Shown here piece after piece: positions 19,790-29,368 of a stretch of 64,000 nt of DNA (the stretch's first letter is position 1; the number at the start of each line of letters is the position of its first letter). This stretch comes from Pseudoxanthomonas kalamensis DSM 18571 (GTDB lineage Bacteria > Pseudomonadota > Gammaproteobacteria > Xanthomonadales > Xanthomonadaceae), in the NCBI RefSeq assembly GCF_010211745.1, contig NZ_PDWQ01000001.1, forward strand, positions 620,001 through 684,000, written 5' to 3'. The translations under genes and the position numbers were made by a program. The notes under the pieces were generated by a model, which saw only the letters and a program-made list of their open reading frames with translations, had not been told where the DNA came from and ran no database searches.

Positions 19790-22170
19790 TTCAGGTTGTC
19801 CTCGAACAGCTTCAGCACCCGCTTGTACTCGTCCAGCCAGGAATCGGCGCGCATGAAGCCGTGCCGCTCCAGCGGATACGAAGCCAGTTCCCAGTTGTCC
19901 TTGTGCAGTTCGATCAACTTCTGTGTCAGCACCACCGAGTCGCGGTAGAACACGTTGTTGTCCATCATGCCGTGGGCGATCAGCAGGTGGTCCTGCAGGC
20001 CGTCGGCGTATTCGATCGGCGAAGAGGTCTTGTAGGCCTCCGGGTCCAGTTCGGGCGTGTTGAGGATGTTGCTGGTATAGCCGTGGTTGTACTGGGTCCA
20101 GTCCACCACCGGGCGCAGCGCGGCACCGGCCTTGAAGCTGCCGGGCGAACGGAACAGCGCCATGAAGGTCATGAAGCCGCCGTAGCTGCCGCCGTAGATG
20201 CCGGCACGGTCGCGGTCGCCCTGCTTGTGCTCGGCCAGCCAGTCCAGCCCGTCCAGGTAGTCCTCCAGCTCCGGGTGGCCCATGTTGCGGTAGATCGCCG
20301 TGCGCCAGTCGCGGCCGTAGCCGGCGCTGCCGCGGTAGTCCAGGTCGAGCACGATGTAGCCCTTCTGCACCAGCAGGTTGTGGAACATCTGCTCGCGGAA
20401 ATAGTTGGGGTAACGCCGATGCACGTTCTGCAGGTAACCGGCGCCATGCACGAACATCACGATCGGGTAGCGCTTGCCGGATTCCATCTGCGCCGGGCCG
20501 TAGTACTTGCCGGCGATGCTGCCGGCGCCATGCTTCGACGGCACCTGCACGAACTCCGGCTCGATCCATTGCCGCGCCTTGAACGCCGGCGTGCGGGTAT
20601 CGGTCAATTGATGCGCCGGGCCGCCGTCCAGCGGCACCACCGACAGCTGGGTTGGAAGGTAGCTGCGCGAATGCGCGACCAGCAGGCGGGTGCCGTCGGG
20701 CGACAGTTCGAAGCCTTCCACGCCACCATCCAGCGCGGTGATTTCCTCGACATTGCCGCCGTCGGCGCCGACCCGGCAGACCTCGTAGCGGCCCGGCGAG
20801 GCGCGGTTGCACAGGAACAGGAAAGCGCTGCCGTCGGCGCTCAGTTGCGGCGACGAGGCCTCCCACTTGCCGGCCGTCAACGCGCGTGGCTTGCCGCTGC
20901 CGGACTGCAGGTACAGCTGCGACCAGCCGGATTCCTCGGACAGCAGCCACAGCGTGCGGCCGTCGGGCATCCAGCCGAAACTGTTGAAGTCCCAGTTGAT
21001 CCAGCCCGGATCGTGCAGGCGGTGGCGCGGCTGCAGCTTGCCGGCCGCCAGGTCCACGCTGGCGATCCAGCGGTCCTTGTTGTCGATCGCGCGGATCAGC
21101 ACGGCTGCGCTGTCGCCATCGGCGCTCCAGTGGATGGCCGGGCCGCTGCGGTCGTCGTCGGTCTCGATGCGTACCGGGCGGTTGCCCTTCAGCGGATCTT
21201 TTCCGGCCTGCTTGCGCAGCGCGGCCAGTGGGTCGTTGCCGATGCCGGGCAGCGGGTCGAGCGCCAATTCGCGCAGGCTGCCCTGCTGCAGGTCGGCCAG
21301 CCACAGCCGTTGCGCCGTCGGCGGATTGCGGCCGACCCGGGTACGCACGTTCTCGAATTCCTCGTAACCCGATTCGGTGACGTAGACCGGCATCTTGCCG
21401 GCCTGGCCCTTGTCGGCTTTCTTCGGTTGCGTCACTACCAGCAGCCAGCGACCGTCGGGCGACAGCGAGCTGCCGTCAATCTCGACGTCCTCGCCCAGAT
21501 AGACCGGTGCCGGCGCGCGGCTGGGGTCGGCCAGGCGTCGGGCGTCCAGCTGCTCGCGCGCGGCTTCGCGCCGCGCGCGGTCGCGGGCCAGCGTTTCCAC
21601 CGTGCGCAGCTGCTGCTCGCGCAGCGCATCCGCGGTTGGTTCGGCATCGGGACTCTTCTGCGCTTTCGGCACGGCGGCCTGGCGGATGCCGTCGGTGGGG
21701 CTCCAGCGGTACCAGGCCTGCCCGGATCGCCAGATCAGGCCGCCGTCACGACCGAATTGCGGCTGCGATTCGGGTTCCTCGCTGCGGGTCAGCTGGGTCA
21801 GCGCGCCGCTGCGCAGGTCGCGGACGAAGATGTCGCCGTTGCGGACGAAGGCCATGCGCTGACGTTGCCGGTCGTAGACCGGGTCGGCGGCATCCAGGCC
21901 GGCGCGTGCGGCATCGGCGATCGCGGTGGGCGCGGACGTCGGCGCGGCGTCGATGGCCTGTTCGAAGGTGTCGCGGATCAGGCTGCCGTCACGTTGCAGC
22001 TCGTATTGCACGTGCCGGCTGTCCCAGCCCCACCAGGCGCGCTGCACCGGCGAGCCGATCCAGTCCGGATCGGCCATGACCTGTTCGATGGTCAGCGGTG
22101 CGTCCTGCGCATGGATCGCAGGCGGGAACAACAGGCCAATCAGCAGCAGCGGCAGTAACGGGCGGCGCAT
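19786..22170 (-). CDS. S9 family peptidase (prolyl oligopeptidase / DPP-IV-like), secreted
   Basis: A 794-residue serine peptidase with a signal peptide (MRRPLLPLLLIGLLFPPAIHA). A long N-terminal beta-propeller carries WD/PD40-like repeats (SPDGRWLLVV, SADGSAFLFL, SPDGTRLLVA). The C-terminal alpha/beta-hydrolase domain has the nucleophile elbow GGSYGGFM, with catalytic Asp and His expected near LIAHGMMDNNV and LERHGFM. It probably cleaves proline-containing peptides in the periplasm, and many Xanthomonadaceae encode several. I start at ATG 22170 because it opens the signal peptide; the frame continues far upstream only as antisense read-through of the ankyrin gene. Confidence 0.93.
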   Translation of the reverse strand: MRRPLLPLLLIGLLFPPAIHAQDAPLTIEQVMADPDWIGSPVQRAWWGWDSRHVQYELQRDGSLIRDTFEQAIDAAPTSAPTAIADAARAGLDAADPVYDRQRQRMAFVRNGDIFVRDLRSGALTQLTRSEEPESQPQFGRDGGLIWRSGQAWYRWSPTDGIRQAAVPKAQKSPDAEPTADALREQQLRTVETLARDRARREAAREQLDARRLADPSRAPAPVYLGEDVEIDGSSLSPDGRWLLVVTQPKKADKGQAGKMPVYVTESGYEEFENVRTRVGRNPPTAQRLWLADLQQGSLRELALDPLPGIGNDPLAALRKQAGKDPLKGNRPVRIETDDDRSGPAIHWSADGDSAAVLIRAIDNKDRWIASVDLAAGKLQPRHRLHDPGWINWDFNSFGWMPDGRTLWLLSEESGWSQLYLQSGSGKPRALTAGKWEASSPQLSADGSAFLFLCNRASPGRYEVCRVGADGGNVEEITALDGGVEGFELSPDGTRLLVAHSRSYLPTQLSVVPLDGGPAHQLTDTRTPAFKARQWIEPEFVQVPSKHGAGSIAGKYYGPAQMESGKRYPIVMFVHGAGYLQNVHRRYPNYFREQMFHNLLVQKGYIVLDLDYRGSAGYGRDWRTAIYRNMGHPELEDYLDGLDWLAEHKQGDRDRAGIYGGSYGGFMTFMALFRSPGSFKAGAALRPVVDWTQYNHGYTSNILNTPELDPEAYKTSSPIEYADGLQDHLLIAHGMMDNNVFYRDSVVLTQKLIELHKDNWELASYPLERHGFMRADSWLDEYKRVLKLFEDNLK

Positions 22171-22322
22171 GGGGATTCCCGGTGTAGAAGTGCGAGCAGG
22201 GTACCAGCGCCGTGTCCATGCGGGCACGCACAATGACGTTCGCGCACCGGTACTCATCGGGCGCAGTTCCCCATTCAGGGGTTTTCCCGCACAATTTCCC
22301 CCGATTCCGCCGCACCAGCGAC

Positions 22323-22580
22323 ATGCAAGCCTACGTCTACAAAAGCCGGCACAAGGCAGATACCTATGTATATCTGGCGGTTCGCGACGATTTCGCCGTG
22401 CTTCCCGATCCCTTGCGCACGCAGCTGGGGTCGCTGGACTTCGTGCTGGAAACCGCGCTGACGCCGGAGCGCCGGCTGGCGCGCGAGAATGCGGCGGTCG
22501 TGCGGCAGAACCTCGGCGCACGCGGTTTCCATATCCAGTTCCCGCCGCGCCTGTTGCCAGGGGAACCACCGCATGGCTGA
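22323..22580 (+). CDS. YcgL domain-containing protein
   Basis: An 85-residue protein of the YcgL family, small cytoplasmic proteins of unknown function common in gammaproteobacteria. The family pattern is clear: YVYKSRHKADTYVYLAVRDDF at the N-terminus and FHIQFPPRLLPGE near the end. The start is ATG 22323 (MQAYVYKS), which agrees with the family; a longer in-frame extension to 22212 is not family-like. Its last 8 bp overlap the ankyrin gene. Confidence 0.88.
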   Translation: MQAYVYKSRHKADTYVYLAVRDDFAVLPDPLRTQLGSLDFVLETALTPERRLARENAAVVRQNLGARGFHIQFPPRLLPGEPPHG

Positions 22581-25500
22581 TGCGTCGCCGCAGGGACGTG
22601 GCATCGCCGTGCTGACGCTGGTGGCCGGCGTGGCGCTGGCCGCCGCGGCCGCGATCAACGACTGGGCCGCGATGATCGGTGTCTGGCTGGCGCAACCGGC
22701 GCTGGCGCTGGCGGTGTCGTGGCTGCGCGGAACGCGACCGCAGCGGCGTCTGGCGGACGCAGGTCCGTTGCTGCTGCTGTGGGGCGCTGGGCTCGCGGGA
22801 TCGGCCCTGCTGCTGGTCTGGCCGATGTCGGCCCGGACCGGAAACTTGAGTCTGGGCGTGGTGCTGGCGCTGAGCGCGATGGCAGGCCTGGCGGTGATCG
22901 CGCTGTGGCGGTCGTGGCCGCTGTGGCATGCGATGGAGCGGGAAGGCGGTTCGCTGTCGGCGCACTGGCGCGCGCTGGGCCAGCGCGACCTGCATGCCTG
23001 GCGCGGACTGGGTGCTGCGCTGTGGCTGGCCCTGATCGTGGCCGGCGCCCTGCTGCTGGCCTGGCCCGGGGTGTTGGCGCCGCCGCTGCGCGGGTGGGTG
23101 GCCGGCCTCTACGCGCTGGCGCTGCCGCTGCTGCATCTGGGCTTGCAGCGGATTCCGGCTGCCGATGCCTTGCCGATCGTCGAGATGAAACCGGCCGTGC
23201 GCAAGGCCGAAGCACCGCCACCTACCACGGAAGCGAACGCGTCTGCCGCAAGCGAGGACATCGATCTGCAGGCGGCGCTGTTCGAAGCCGCCCGTGGCGG
23301 CCGGGTCGAACGCGCGCTGGAGCTGCTCGAAGCCGGCGCCGATCCGCATGCCTTGCCGCCCGCTTCCGCCCGCGACCAGCGTAGCCTGGGCGTGCTGGCG
23401 GCGGTGCTGCCCGACCTGCGCCTGTTGCGTGCGCTGATCGCCCGTGGCGTCGATCTCAATCTGGCCCATGCCAGCGTGACCCCGTTGCTGGCGGCCACCC
23501 GCGACAGCTGGCATGGCCGCCCCGACGCGGTCACCACCCTGCTGGCCAACGGCGCCGATCCGCGCGCCGCCGACAGCGAAGGCAACACGCCGCTGCACCA
23601 TGCCGCCCGCAGTTCCGACCCCGGCGTGGCCGCGCTGCTGCGCGATGCGGCGGCCGAAGTCGATGCGCTCAACCACGAAGGCCTGACTCCGCTCGGGGTG
23701 GCCTGCATGGTCGGCAACTGGCGGCTGGCGAAATTCCTGCTGGAGCGCGGCGCTTCGCCGCAGCCGGCGGACGGGCGCCCGGTGCTGCTGGCGGCCGCGG
23801 CCACCGAGGAAGACGACCCGGCCGGCGTGCAATTGCTGCTCAAGCACAAGGCCCGCGCCGATGCCCGCGATGCCGCTGGCCGCAGCGCCCTGCACGAAGC
23901 GGCCTGGGCCGGGCACGTGGACATCATCGACACCCTGCTGGCGGCTGGCGCGGACGTGCAGGGCTGCGACGCGGCCGGTCGCACGCCGTGGCTGGAGGCC
24001 GCGCGCGGCAACCGCGCCGCCGCCGCCGAAGCCCTGGTCAAGGCCGGTGCCCGTGCCGACGATATCGACACGAACGGTCGCAATGCGCTGATGCTGGCCT
24101 GTGCCGGCGAATCCGAGACCGGCGTGGTCGCGCCGGCGCTGGTGCGCTACCTGCTGGAACACGGCGTCGATCCGGACCAGGCCGACCGCGAGGGTCGCCG
24201 TGCCGTCGACGTGGCCGCCGAAGCGGGGCGCTGGACGATCGTTTCGGCGCTGGATCCCGACTATCCGCTGCCGGCGGCGGTCGCCGACGATGAAGCTTCG
24301 CAAGCGCCGGCCGACCGCGCGCCGATCGCCTTGCTGCGCGAGGCGCTGGAGGCCGGCCGCGACGAAGAACTGCCGCGCTGGGCCGCGCTGTGTTCGCGCG
24401 AAGAACTGGGCCAGCTGCTGCACGAAACCGGGATCGCGATTTCGCCGGCGCGACTCGAACGCGTGCTGGCGCTGGGCGCCGATGCCGAATCGCGCGATGC
24501 TCATGGCGATGGCCTGGCGTTCGCCCTGATGGTGCAGGGCCTGCCGGCGTTGCCGGCCTTGCGGCGATTGCTGCAGCGGGGCGCCAGCCCGGCCGGCGCC
24601 GGGGGATTGTCGCGCTGGCTGGCGACGCTGGCCCACCGGGGCGAAGGCGGCGTGGAGGCGGAAACGCTGGCGCTGGAGATGCTGGAACGCGGCGCCGATC
24701 CGTTCGCGAAATCGGCGGCGGGCGATCCGCCGCTGTCGCTGTCGGTACGTCTGGGAATGGAGCGGCTGCTCGAGCGCGTGCTCGACATCGGCGTCAACCG
24801 CGAGGCGCGCGACAGTCGCGGCATGACCGCGCTGCACCTGGCCGTGGCGCTGGGCAATGCGGACCTGGTCCGGCGGCTGATCCTGCGCGGCGCTTCGCCC
24901 GAGGCGCGCGCTGCCGATGGACAGACCCCGCTCGGAGTGGCGTTGTCCAGCGGCCGTCGCGACCTGGCCGACTGGCTGGACTGGCGTGGCTGGGCGTTGC
25001 CGAAGCGCGCCCTGCGCGCCGCCGATCTGCCGGCGGCGGCAATGAGCGGCGACGTCGATGCGGTGCGCCGGTTGCTGGAACTGGGCTTCGCGGTCGATGC
25101 GGTCGATGCGCAGGGCTGTACGGCATTGCTGCGCGCGGCCGGCGGCGGCCACCGCGCGATCGTCGACTTCCTGCTCGCGCGCGGCGCCGATTCGCAGCAT
25201 GCGGCCAACACCGGCGCCACCCCGTTGTCGGCCGCGGTCAGCATGCATCAGCTCGAAATCGTCGACATCCTGCTGACCGCCGGTGCGCAGATCGAACATC
25301 GCCTGCCCAACGGTGTGACCGTGCTGATGCTGGCCGCCGCGCTCGGATTTCCGGACGTGGCCGCGCGCCTGCTCAACGCCGGCGCCGATCCGCACGCCAG
25401 CGACGTGCAGGGACTGACCCCGCTGCATTGCGCGGCGATGTTCGGTTTCCTCGCCCGCGACCGGGCGCGGCTGGTCGCGCTGTTCGATACCTTGCTGCTG

Positions 25501-25887
25501 GCCGGCTCCGAACCCGAGCGCGTCGCCGCCGGCGCGGTGACGCCGTTGCTGCTGCTGCTCGGCGCGCGCGCCGAGCCGGGCACCGCCTGTCACGAGGAAG
25601 TGTTGATGGCGGCGCTGGAGCGCCTGCTCGACGAAGGCGTGTCGCTAGATGCGCAGGACCCGCGCGGTTTCGGTTCGCTGCATCTGGCGGCGCTGCACGG
25701 CCTGCCACAGGTGGCCGCGCGCCTGCTGCGCGCTGGCGCCGATCCCGACCTGCGCGATGCGCTGAACCGCAGTCCGCGCGAAATCGCGGTGATGCGCGGC
25801 TTCGTCGACATCGCCGGACTGTTCGCCCCGGCCAGCCTGGCCTCGGGAGCGTCGATGGCCCGCTTTCTGCGCGAACCCAAGGTCTGA
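22573..25887 (+). CDS. Giant membrane-anchored ankyrin-repeat protein
   Basis: A 1104-residue protein. The first ~200 residues contain five or six hydrophobic helices (e.g. GIAVLTLVAGVALAAAAAI, LGVVLALSAMAGLAVIALW, LGAALWLALIVAGALLLAW). A charged linker follows, then more than twenty ankyrin repeats run from ~235 to the end, several with the textbook pattern (GNTPLHHAARSSDPGVAALL, GRSALHEAAWAGHVDIIDTLL). The repeats probably form a long protein-binding solenoid, cytoplasmic by the positive-inside tendency of the last loop. Partner unknown. Composition matches the core genome. It overlaps ycgL by 8 bp, suggesting co-expression. Confidence 0.88.
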   Translation: MADASPQGRGIAVLTLVAGVALAAAAAINDWAAMIGVWLAQPALALAVSWLRGTRPQRRLADAGPLLLLWGAGLAGSALLLVWPMSARTGNLSLGVVLALSAMAGLAVIALWRSWPLWHAMEREGGSLSAHWRALGQRDLHAWRGLGAALWLALIVAGALLLAWPGVLAPPLRGWVAGLYALALPLLHLGLQRIPAADALPIVEMKPAVRKAEAPPPTTEANASAASEDIDLQAALFEAARGGRVERALELLEAGADPHALPPASARDQRSLGVLAAVLPDLRLLRALIARGVDLNLAHASVTPLLAATRDSWHGRPDAVTTLLANGADPRAADSEGNTPLHHAARSSDPGVAALLRDAAAEVDALNHEGLTPLGVACMVGNWRLAKFLLERGASPQPADGRPVLLAAAATEEDDPAGVQLLLKHKARADARDAAGRSALHEAAWAGHVDIIDTLLAAGADVQGCDAAGRTPWLEAARGNRAAAAEALVKAGARADDIDTNGRNALMLACAGESETGVVAPALVRYLLEHGVDPDQADREGRRAVDVAAEAGRWTIVSALDPDYPLPAAVADDEASQAPADRAPIALLREALEAGRDEELPRWAALCSREELGQLLHETGIAISPARLERVLALGADAESRDAHGDGLAFALMVQGLPALPALRRLLQRGASPAGAGGLSRWLATLAHRGEGGVEAETLALEMLERGADPFAKSAAGDPPLSLSVRLGMERLLERVLDIGVNREARDSRGMTALHLAVALGNADLVRRLILRGASPEARAADGQTPLGVALSSGRRDLADWLDWRGWALPKRALRAADLPAAAMSGDVDAVRRLLELGFAVDAVDAQGCTALLRAAGGGHRAIVDFLLARGADSQHAANTGATPLSAAVSMHQLEIVDILLTAGAQIEHRLPNGVTVLMLAAALGFPDVAARLLNAGADPHASDVQGLTPLHCAAMFGFLARDRARLVALFDTLLLAGSEPERVAAGAVTPLLLLLGARAEPGTACHEEVLMAALERLLDEGVSLDAQDPRGFGSLHLAALHGLPQVAARLLRAGADPDLRDALNRSPREIAVMRGFVDIAGLFAPASLASGASMARFLREPKV

Positions 25888-25888
25888 T

Positions 25889-27712
25889 TCAGGTTGCGGA
25901 ACGCGGGTCCTGCGCCGGTGCGTCGTCGCCCTCGCCGGCTTCGTCGGCATCGGCTTCGAACAGCTTTTCCAGATCACCCAGCGCATTGCGCGCGGTCTGC
26001 ACCACGGCGGCTTCGTCGTCGTAGACCAGATGCTGCGCGCGCAGCAGCTTCTCGTCGTGTTCGCGGAAGCGACGCACCTGCTGGCGGGCGGCGAACGGCG
26101 TGCGGCCCAGCGCGATCAGCGCCTGTTCGGCCATTTCCAGGCTGGAGCCGAGCAGTTCGCGGAACACTTCCGCGTTCATGTCCATCAGTCGCCAGGCATG
26201 CTGGCGGTTGCGCGCGCGCGCAAGCACCCGCGCTTGCGGGAACATGCGCCGGATCAGCCGGGTCACCCGCAGGTTGGTGTCGGTGTCGTCGGTGGCGACG
26301 ATGAACAGCTTGACGTGCATGGCACCGGCCGCGCGCAGCAGGTCCGGGCGCGCCGGGTCGCCGTAATAGATGCGGATATTGCCGAAGCGGCGCAGGCTGT
26401 CGACCGTTTCCGGACTGTGTTCCAGCGCCACGAACGGGATCCGTTGCGAGGTCAGCACGCGGGCGACGATCTGGCCGAAGCGGCCCATGCCGGCGATCAG
26501 CACCTGCGGATGCTGGTCGGGAATCTCGTCGAAGTCGCGCCGTGGCGGTTCTGGCTTGCGCCACTGCGACAGCAGGCGGTCCATGCCGATCAGCAGCAGC
26601 GGGGTCAGCGCCATCGACACGCCGACGATGGCGACCAGGCGGTCGTGGGTGGGGCCATCGATCAGTTCGACCTTGAGCGCTTCGCTGAACACCACGAAGG
26701 CGAATTCACCGCCCAGCCACAGCACGCCGCCCAGCAGCAACGCGCTGCGCCACGGCAGGCGGCCCGGTCCGATCCCGATCAGGTACAGGATCGGCAGCTT
26801 GATCGCCAGCAGCGCCAACACGCCGAAGCTGATGATATGCGGCTCCGCGGCGACCCGGTCCAGGTCGATGTCCATGCCGACGGCGATGAAGAACAGCCCC
26901 AGCAGCAGACCCTTGAACGGCTCGATTTGCGATTCCAGCTCGTGGCGGAATTCCGAATCGGACAGCAGCACACCGGCAAGGAACGCGCCCAAGCCGGCGC
27001 TCAGGCCCGCCAGCTGCATGAACCAGGCAATGCCCAGCACTACCAGCAAGGCGGTGGCGGTGAAGACTTCCGGCAGGCGGGTGCGGGCGATGGTGCGGAA
27101 CAGTTGGCGCAACACTGGTCGGCCGGCGATGACGACAATGGCGACGGCGCCGAGCGCCTTGAACACCATCGCCGCGGTCAGGGTCTCGTTCTTGGCCCCG
27201 CCCAGCAGCGGGATGGCGGCCAGCAGCGGGATGGCGACCAGGTCCTGGAACAGCAGGATGCCGAAGCCGCTGCGGCCGTGGTCGGTGGCGATCTCGCCGC
27301 GCTCGGACAACAGCTGCAGGCTGACCGCGGTCGAGGACAGCGCCAGCCCCAGGCCGATCACCAGTGCCGCCTTCCAGTGCATGTTGCCGAAGAACAGGAA
27401 CAGACCGCCCAGCAGCAGCGAGGTCAGCCCGACCTGCAGCCCGCCCAGGCCGAACACGGTGCGGCGCATGACCCGCAGCCGCGAGGGCGACAGTTCCAGG
27501 CCGATCACGAACAGCATCATCACCACGCCGATTTCGGCCGCGCTGAGGATGCGGTCGGCGTCCTGCACCAGTCCCAGCCCGTCCGGTCCCAGCGCCACCC
27601 CGGCGACGAGGTAGGCCAGCACCGCGCCCAGGCCGAAGCGTTTGAACACCGGCACCGCGATCACCGCAGCCAGCAGGAATACCAGTGCCAGTTCCAGACC
27701 ACTACCGTGCAT
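25889..27712 (-). CDS. Monovalent cation:proton antiporter-2 (CPA2) family, KefB/KefC-like
   Basis: A 607-residue membrane antiporter. An N-terminal domain of ~12 helices (Na/H exchanger fold; FVIGLELSPSRL, GLALSSTAVSLQLLSE, GILLFQDLVAIPLLA) is followed by a cytoplasmic RCK/TrkA-N nucleotide-binding domain (VLIAGMGRFGQIVARVL, ~residue 395) and an acidic tail. It probably exchanges K+ for H+; glutathione gating as in E. coli KefC is not assured. I start at ATG 27712 because AGGAGG lies 5 nt upstream, whereas the GTG at 27718 sits inside that ribosome site. It is tail to tail with the ankyrin gene. Confidence 0.92.
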   Translation of the reverse strand: MHGSGLELALVFLLAAVIAVPVFKRFGLGAVLAYLVAGVALGPDGLGLVQDADRILSAAEIGVVMMLFVIGLELSPSRLRVMRRTVFGLGGLQVGLTSLLLGGLFLFFGNMHWKAALVIGLGLALSSTAVSLQLLSERGEIATDHGRSGFGILLFQDLVAIPLLAAIPLLGGAKNETLTAAMVFKALGAVAIVVIAGRPVLRQLFRTIARTRLPEVFTATALLVVLGIAWFMQLAGLSAGLGAFLAGVLLSDSEFRHELESQIEPFKGLLLGLFFIAVGMDIDLDRVAAEPHIISFGVLALLAIKLPILYLIGIGPGRLPWRSALLLGGVLWLGGEFAFVVFSEALKVELIDGPTHDRLVAIVGVSMALTPLLLIGMDRLLSQWRKPEPPRRDFDEIPDQHPQVLIAGMGRFGQIVARVLTSQRIPFVALEHSPETVDSLRRFGNIRIYYGDPARPDLLRAAGAMHVKLFIVATDDTDTNLRVTRLIRRMFPQARVLARARNRQHAWRLMDMNAEVFRELLGSSLEMAEQALIALGRTPFAARQQVRRFREHDEKLLRAQHLVYDDEAAVVQTARNALGDLEKLFEADADEAGEGDDAPAQDPRSAT

Positions 27713-27770
27713 GCGCACCTCCTGCGGGCATTATGCGGCTTGTCACCGCGGGGGACGTCACCGCAGTTGA

Positions 27771-27805
27771 AACGCAGCAGACCCTGCGTTAGCTTAATGC
27801 TAAGC
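27771..27805. repeat. Two adjacent hairpins in the intergenic region before the AT-rich genes
   Basis: AACGCAG (27771-27777) pairs with CTGCGTT (27784-27790), and GCTTA (27792-27796) pairs with TAAGC (27801-27805). An alternative dyad TTAGC-TTAAT-GCTAA spans 27789-27803. They mark the point where base composition falls from GC-rich to AT-rich. They could be an operator, a terminator for upstream transcription or an insertion boundary. Confidence 0.4.
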
Positions 27806-27885
27806 CAATCGTTGGAAGTGGATAAAATGATTGCTGAAAGCAGCAGAAAAGGGTAAGTCCAGCTCTGATTAGGACGTAATGCTTT

Positions 27886-27893
27886 GGGGGGGG
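27886..27893 (+). repeat. Eight-G homopolymer tract (possible slippage site)
   Basis: Eight consecutive G lie 29 bp upstream of the start at 27923, in otherwise AT-rich DNA. A short ORF from ATG 27879 (AGGA 4 nt upstream) runs through the tract and ends at 27902. One added G would put that ATG in frame with the gene at 27923. Confidence 0.45.
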
Positions 27894-27922
27894 TATCGTT
27901 AGACTCACGGAAGGGGAGAATT

Positions 27923-28843
27923 ATGAATGTCAATAAGAGAATAAGCGTAATACATATATTCCTATTGGCGACTGCCTTGATTCTTTTGTCATTTGTAATT
28001 TTTGCCTATTTTGAAAATGGAAAGCCAGAGTATCTTAATAAAGATGGATTAGATGGGGAGAGGGGTGAAAATTCAAGCCTCAACCCAATCCATATAGATA
28101 AGGTCGATCATTCTCTTGAGTTTAGAGTAAAAACCAATGACCGGGAGTTAAATTTGCTTGATGAAATGAAGAGGTTATCCTCTTCAGAGCATCGAGATGA
28201 CCCAAGATCACAATGGAAAATTTCTAAGATAATTGACTATTGTCGCGCCTATGTTTCAAACCCCGCAGGATTTTCCTCGGATACAGATAAGCTTATTGAG
28301 ACTGCTCGTCAAGATTATGTGTCATCGCTAAAGTTGGCGAGAGATCGAGTCGCTGGTAGATGTAGAGAATTAAGTGAGAATTACCCTGCTGAGGATTTTA
28401 CTTACTTGTCTTCTATGGTGCTGAAGACTAGAGCCGCAAAACAAGGGGATTTAGCAGCACAAGCGTCATTGCTTTCAAGCCAAGCCCCAATATCTACGGA
28501 CAGTCAATATATAAAAAATCTAATTGACGACGTCATTAATTCGAAAGACCCGGATGCATATCTGGAATTATCTGACGCAATGGGGTTTCAGTCTGTAGGA
28601 AAACCAGAGGCGTATGGAAAATTTTCTGGCGGAGAGGAATATACCTATGCGTGGCAACTGGCGGCATGTAGACTTGGATTGGATTGCAGTAAAACTGGGG
28701 ATTTGATGACAAAGTACTGCGTCAATGGCGGTATATGCATGCCGTATTCTAATTTCGAAGAGATGTTATTTAGAGGGTTGCTTCCAGAGGCAGAGAGAAA
28801 GAACGTAAATAGAATTTCCGCAGACATTATAAATAACAATTAA
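27923..28843 (+). CDS. Unknown membrane-anchored or secreted protein (AT-rich insert)
   Basis: A 306-residue protein with one N-terminal hydrophobic helix (ISVIHIFLLATALILLSFVIFAY), so a signal anchor with the rest outside the cytoplasm. The soluble part is helical and charged and has several cysteines, clustered in the C-terminal third (AWQLAACRLGLDCS, YCVNGGIC), suggesting periplasmic disulfides. I do not recognise a named family. I choose ATG 27923 because GGGGAG lies 5 nt upstream. Codon use is strikingly AT-rich compared with the flanking antiporter and rho genes, a sign of recent transfer. The next gene begins 23 bp downstream. Confidence 0.75.
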   Translation: MNVNKRISVIHIFLLATALILLSFVIFAYFENGKPEYLNKDGLDGERGENSSLNPIHIDKVDHSLEFRVKTNDRELNLLDEMKRLSSSEHRDDPRSQWKISKIIDYCRAYVSNPAGFSSDTDKLIETARQDYVSSLKLARDRVAGRCRELSENYPAEDFTYLSSMVLKTRAAKQGDLAAQASLLSSQAPISTDSQYIKNLIDDVINSKDPDAYLELSDAMGFQSVGKPEAYGKFSGGEEYTYAWQLAACRLGLDCSKTGDLMTKYCVNGGICMPYSNFEEMLFRGLLPEAERKNVNRISADIINNN

Positions 28844-28866
28844 CACAAGAGGATGCTTGTGAAAAT

Positions 28867-29334
28867 ATGATTAAGCTCTCAAGGAAATATATATTTATCT
28901 TTGTGTTTATGTGTTCTACGGCTGTTGCTGCGACGCTTGTATTTGATGCGTCTTCTGCAATGTATAGAAATTTAGCAAATGTTGACGGAACAAATATCCG
29001 TACAAATGAGTACATTCGACTGGCTGCAATAACCAACATGATTGGCGCTTATCGCAGTCTCCATGGGGCGTTCTCGTTGCCGAGAGGAACAACAATAAAA
29101 GTTGTTTGGCAAGATCGATCATCAGAACAATTTTTGACCACAAGTCAATATTCTGATGTGCAGGCAGTTATGATTCCAGGGACTCAGCAGGCCGCATCAG
29201 GTGGGGGTGGTGGGGTTGTATCTTCACCTGGTAATCCACCATTTGGAATGAATGATCCATTTGCTGGCTGTTATACGAATACTGTGAAAGCTTGCACAAG
29301 CGCAGGAGGCGGCCACAAGTTTGTGAGAGTATGA
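28867..29334 (+). CDS. Unknown small secreted protein (AT-rich insert)
   Basis: A 155-residue protein with a clear signal peptide (KYIFIFVFMCSTAVAA, cut likely after Ala ~22). The mature part has no recognised domain. It contains a Gly-rich low-complexity stretch (ASGGGGGVVSSPGNPP, ~110-125) and two cysteines in the C-terminal tail (GCYTNTVKACTS) that could form a disulfide. It follows the previous unknown gene by 23 bp, so the two are probably one operon with a shared role in the cell envelope. Function cannot be assigned. Confidence 0.7.
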   Translation: MIKLSRKYIFIFVFMCSTAVAATLVFDASSAMYRNLANVDGTNIRTNEYIRLAAITNMIGAYRSLHGAFSLPRGTTIKVVWQDRSSEQFLTTSQYSDVQAVMIPGTQQAASGGGGGVVSSPGNPPFGMNDPFAGCYTNTVKACTSAGGGHKFVRV

Positions 29335-29368
29335 CATTTTTAGAATGTCCTATGGCGTAATAACGCAA

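Noticed and set aside
22171-25593. Upstream extension of the S9 peptidase frame to about 1935 codons
   Set aside because: The extension is antisense to the ankyrin gene; the signal peptide at 22170 marks the true start.
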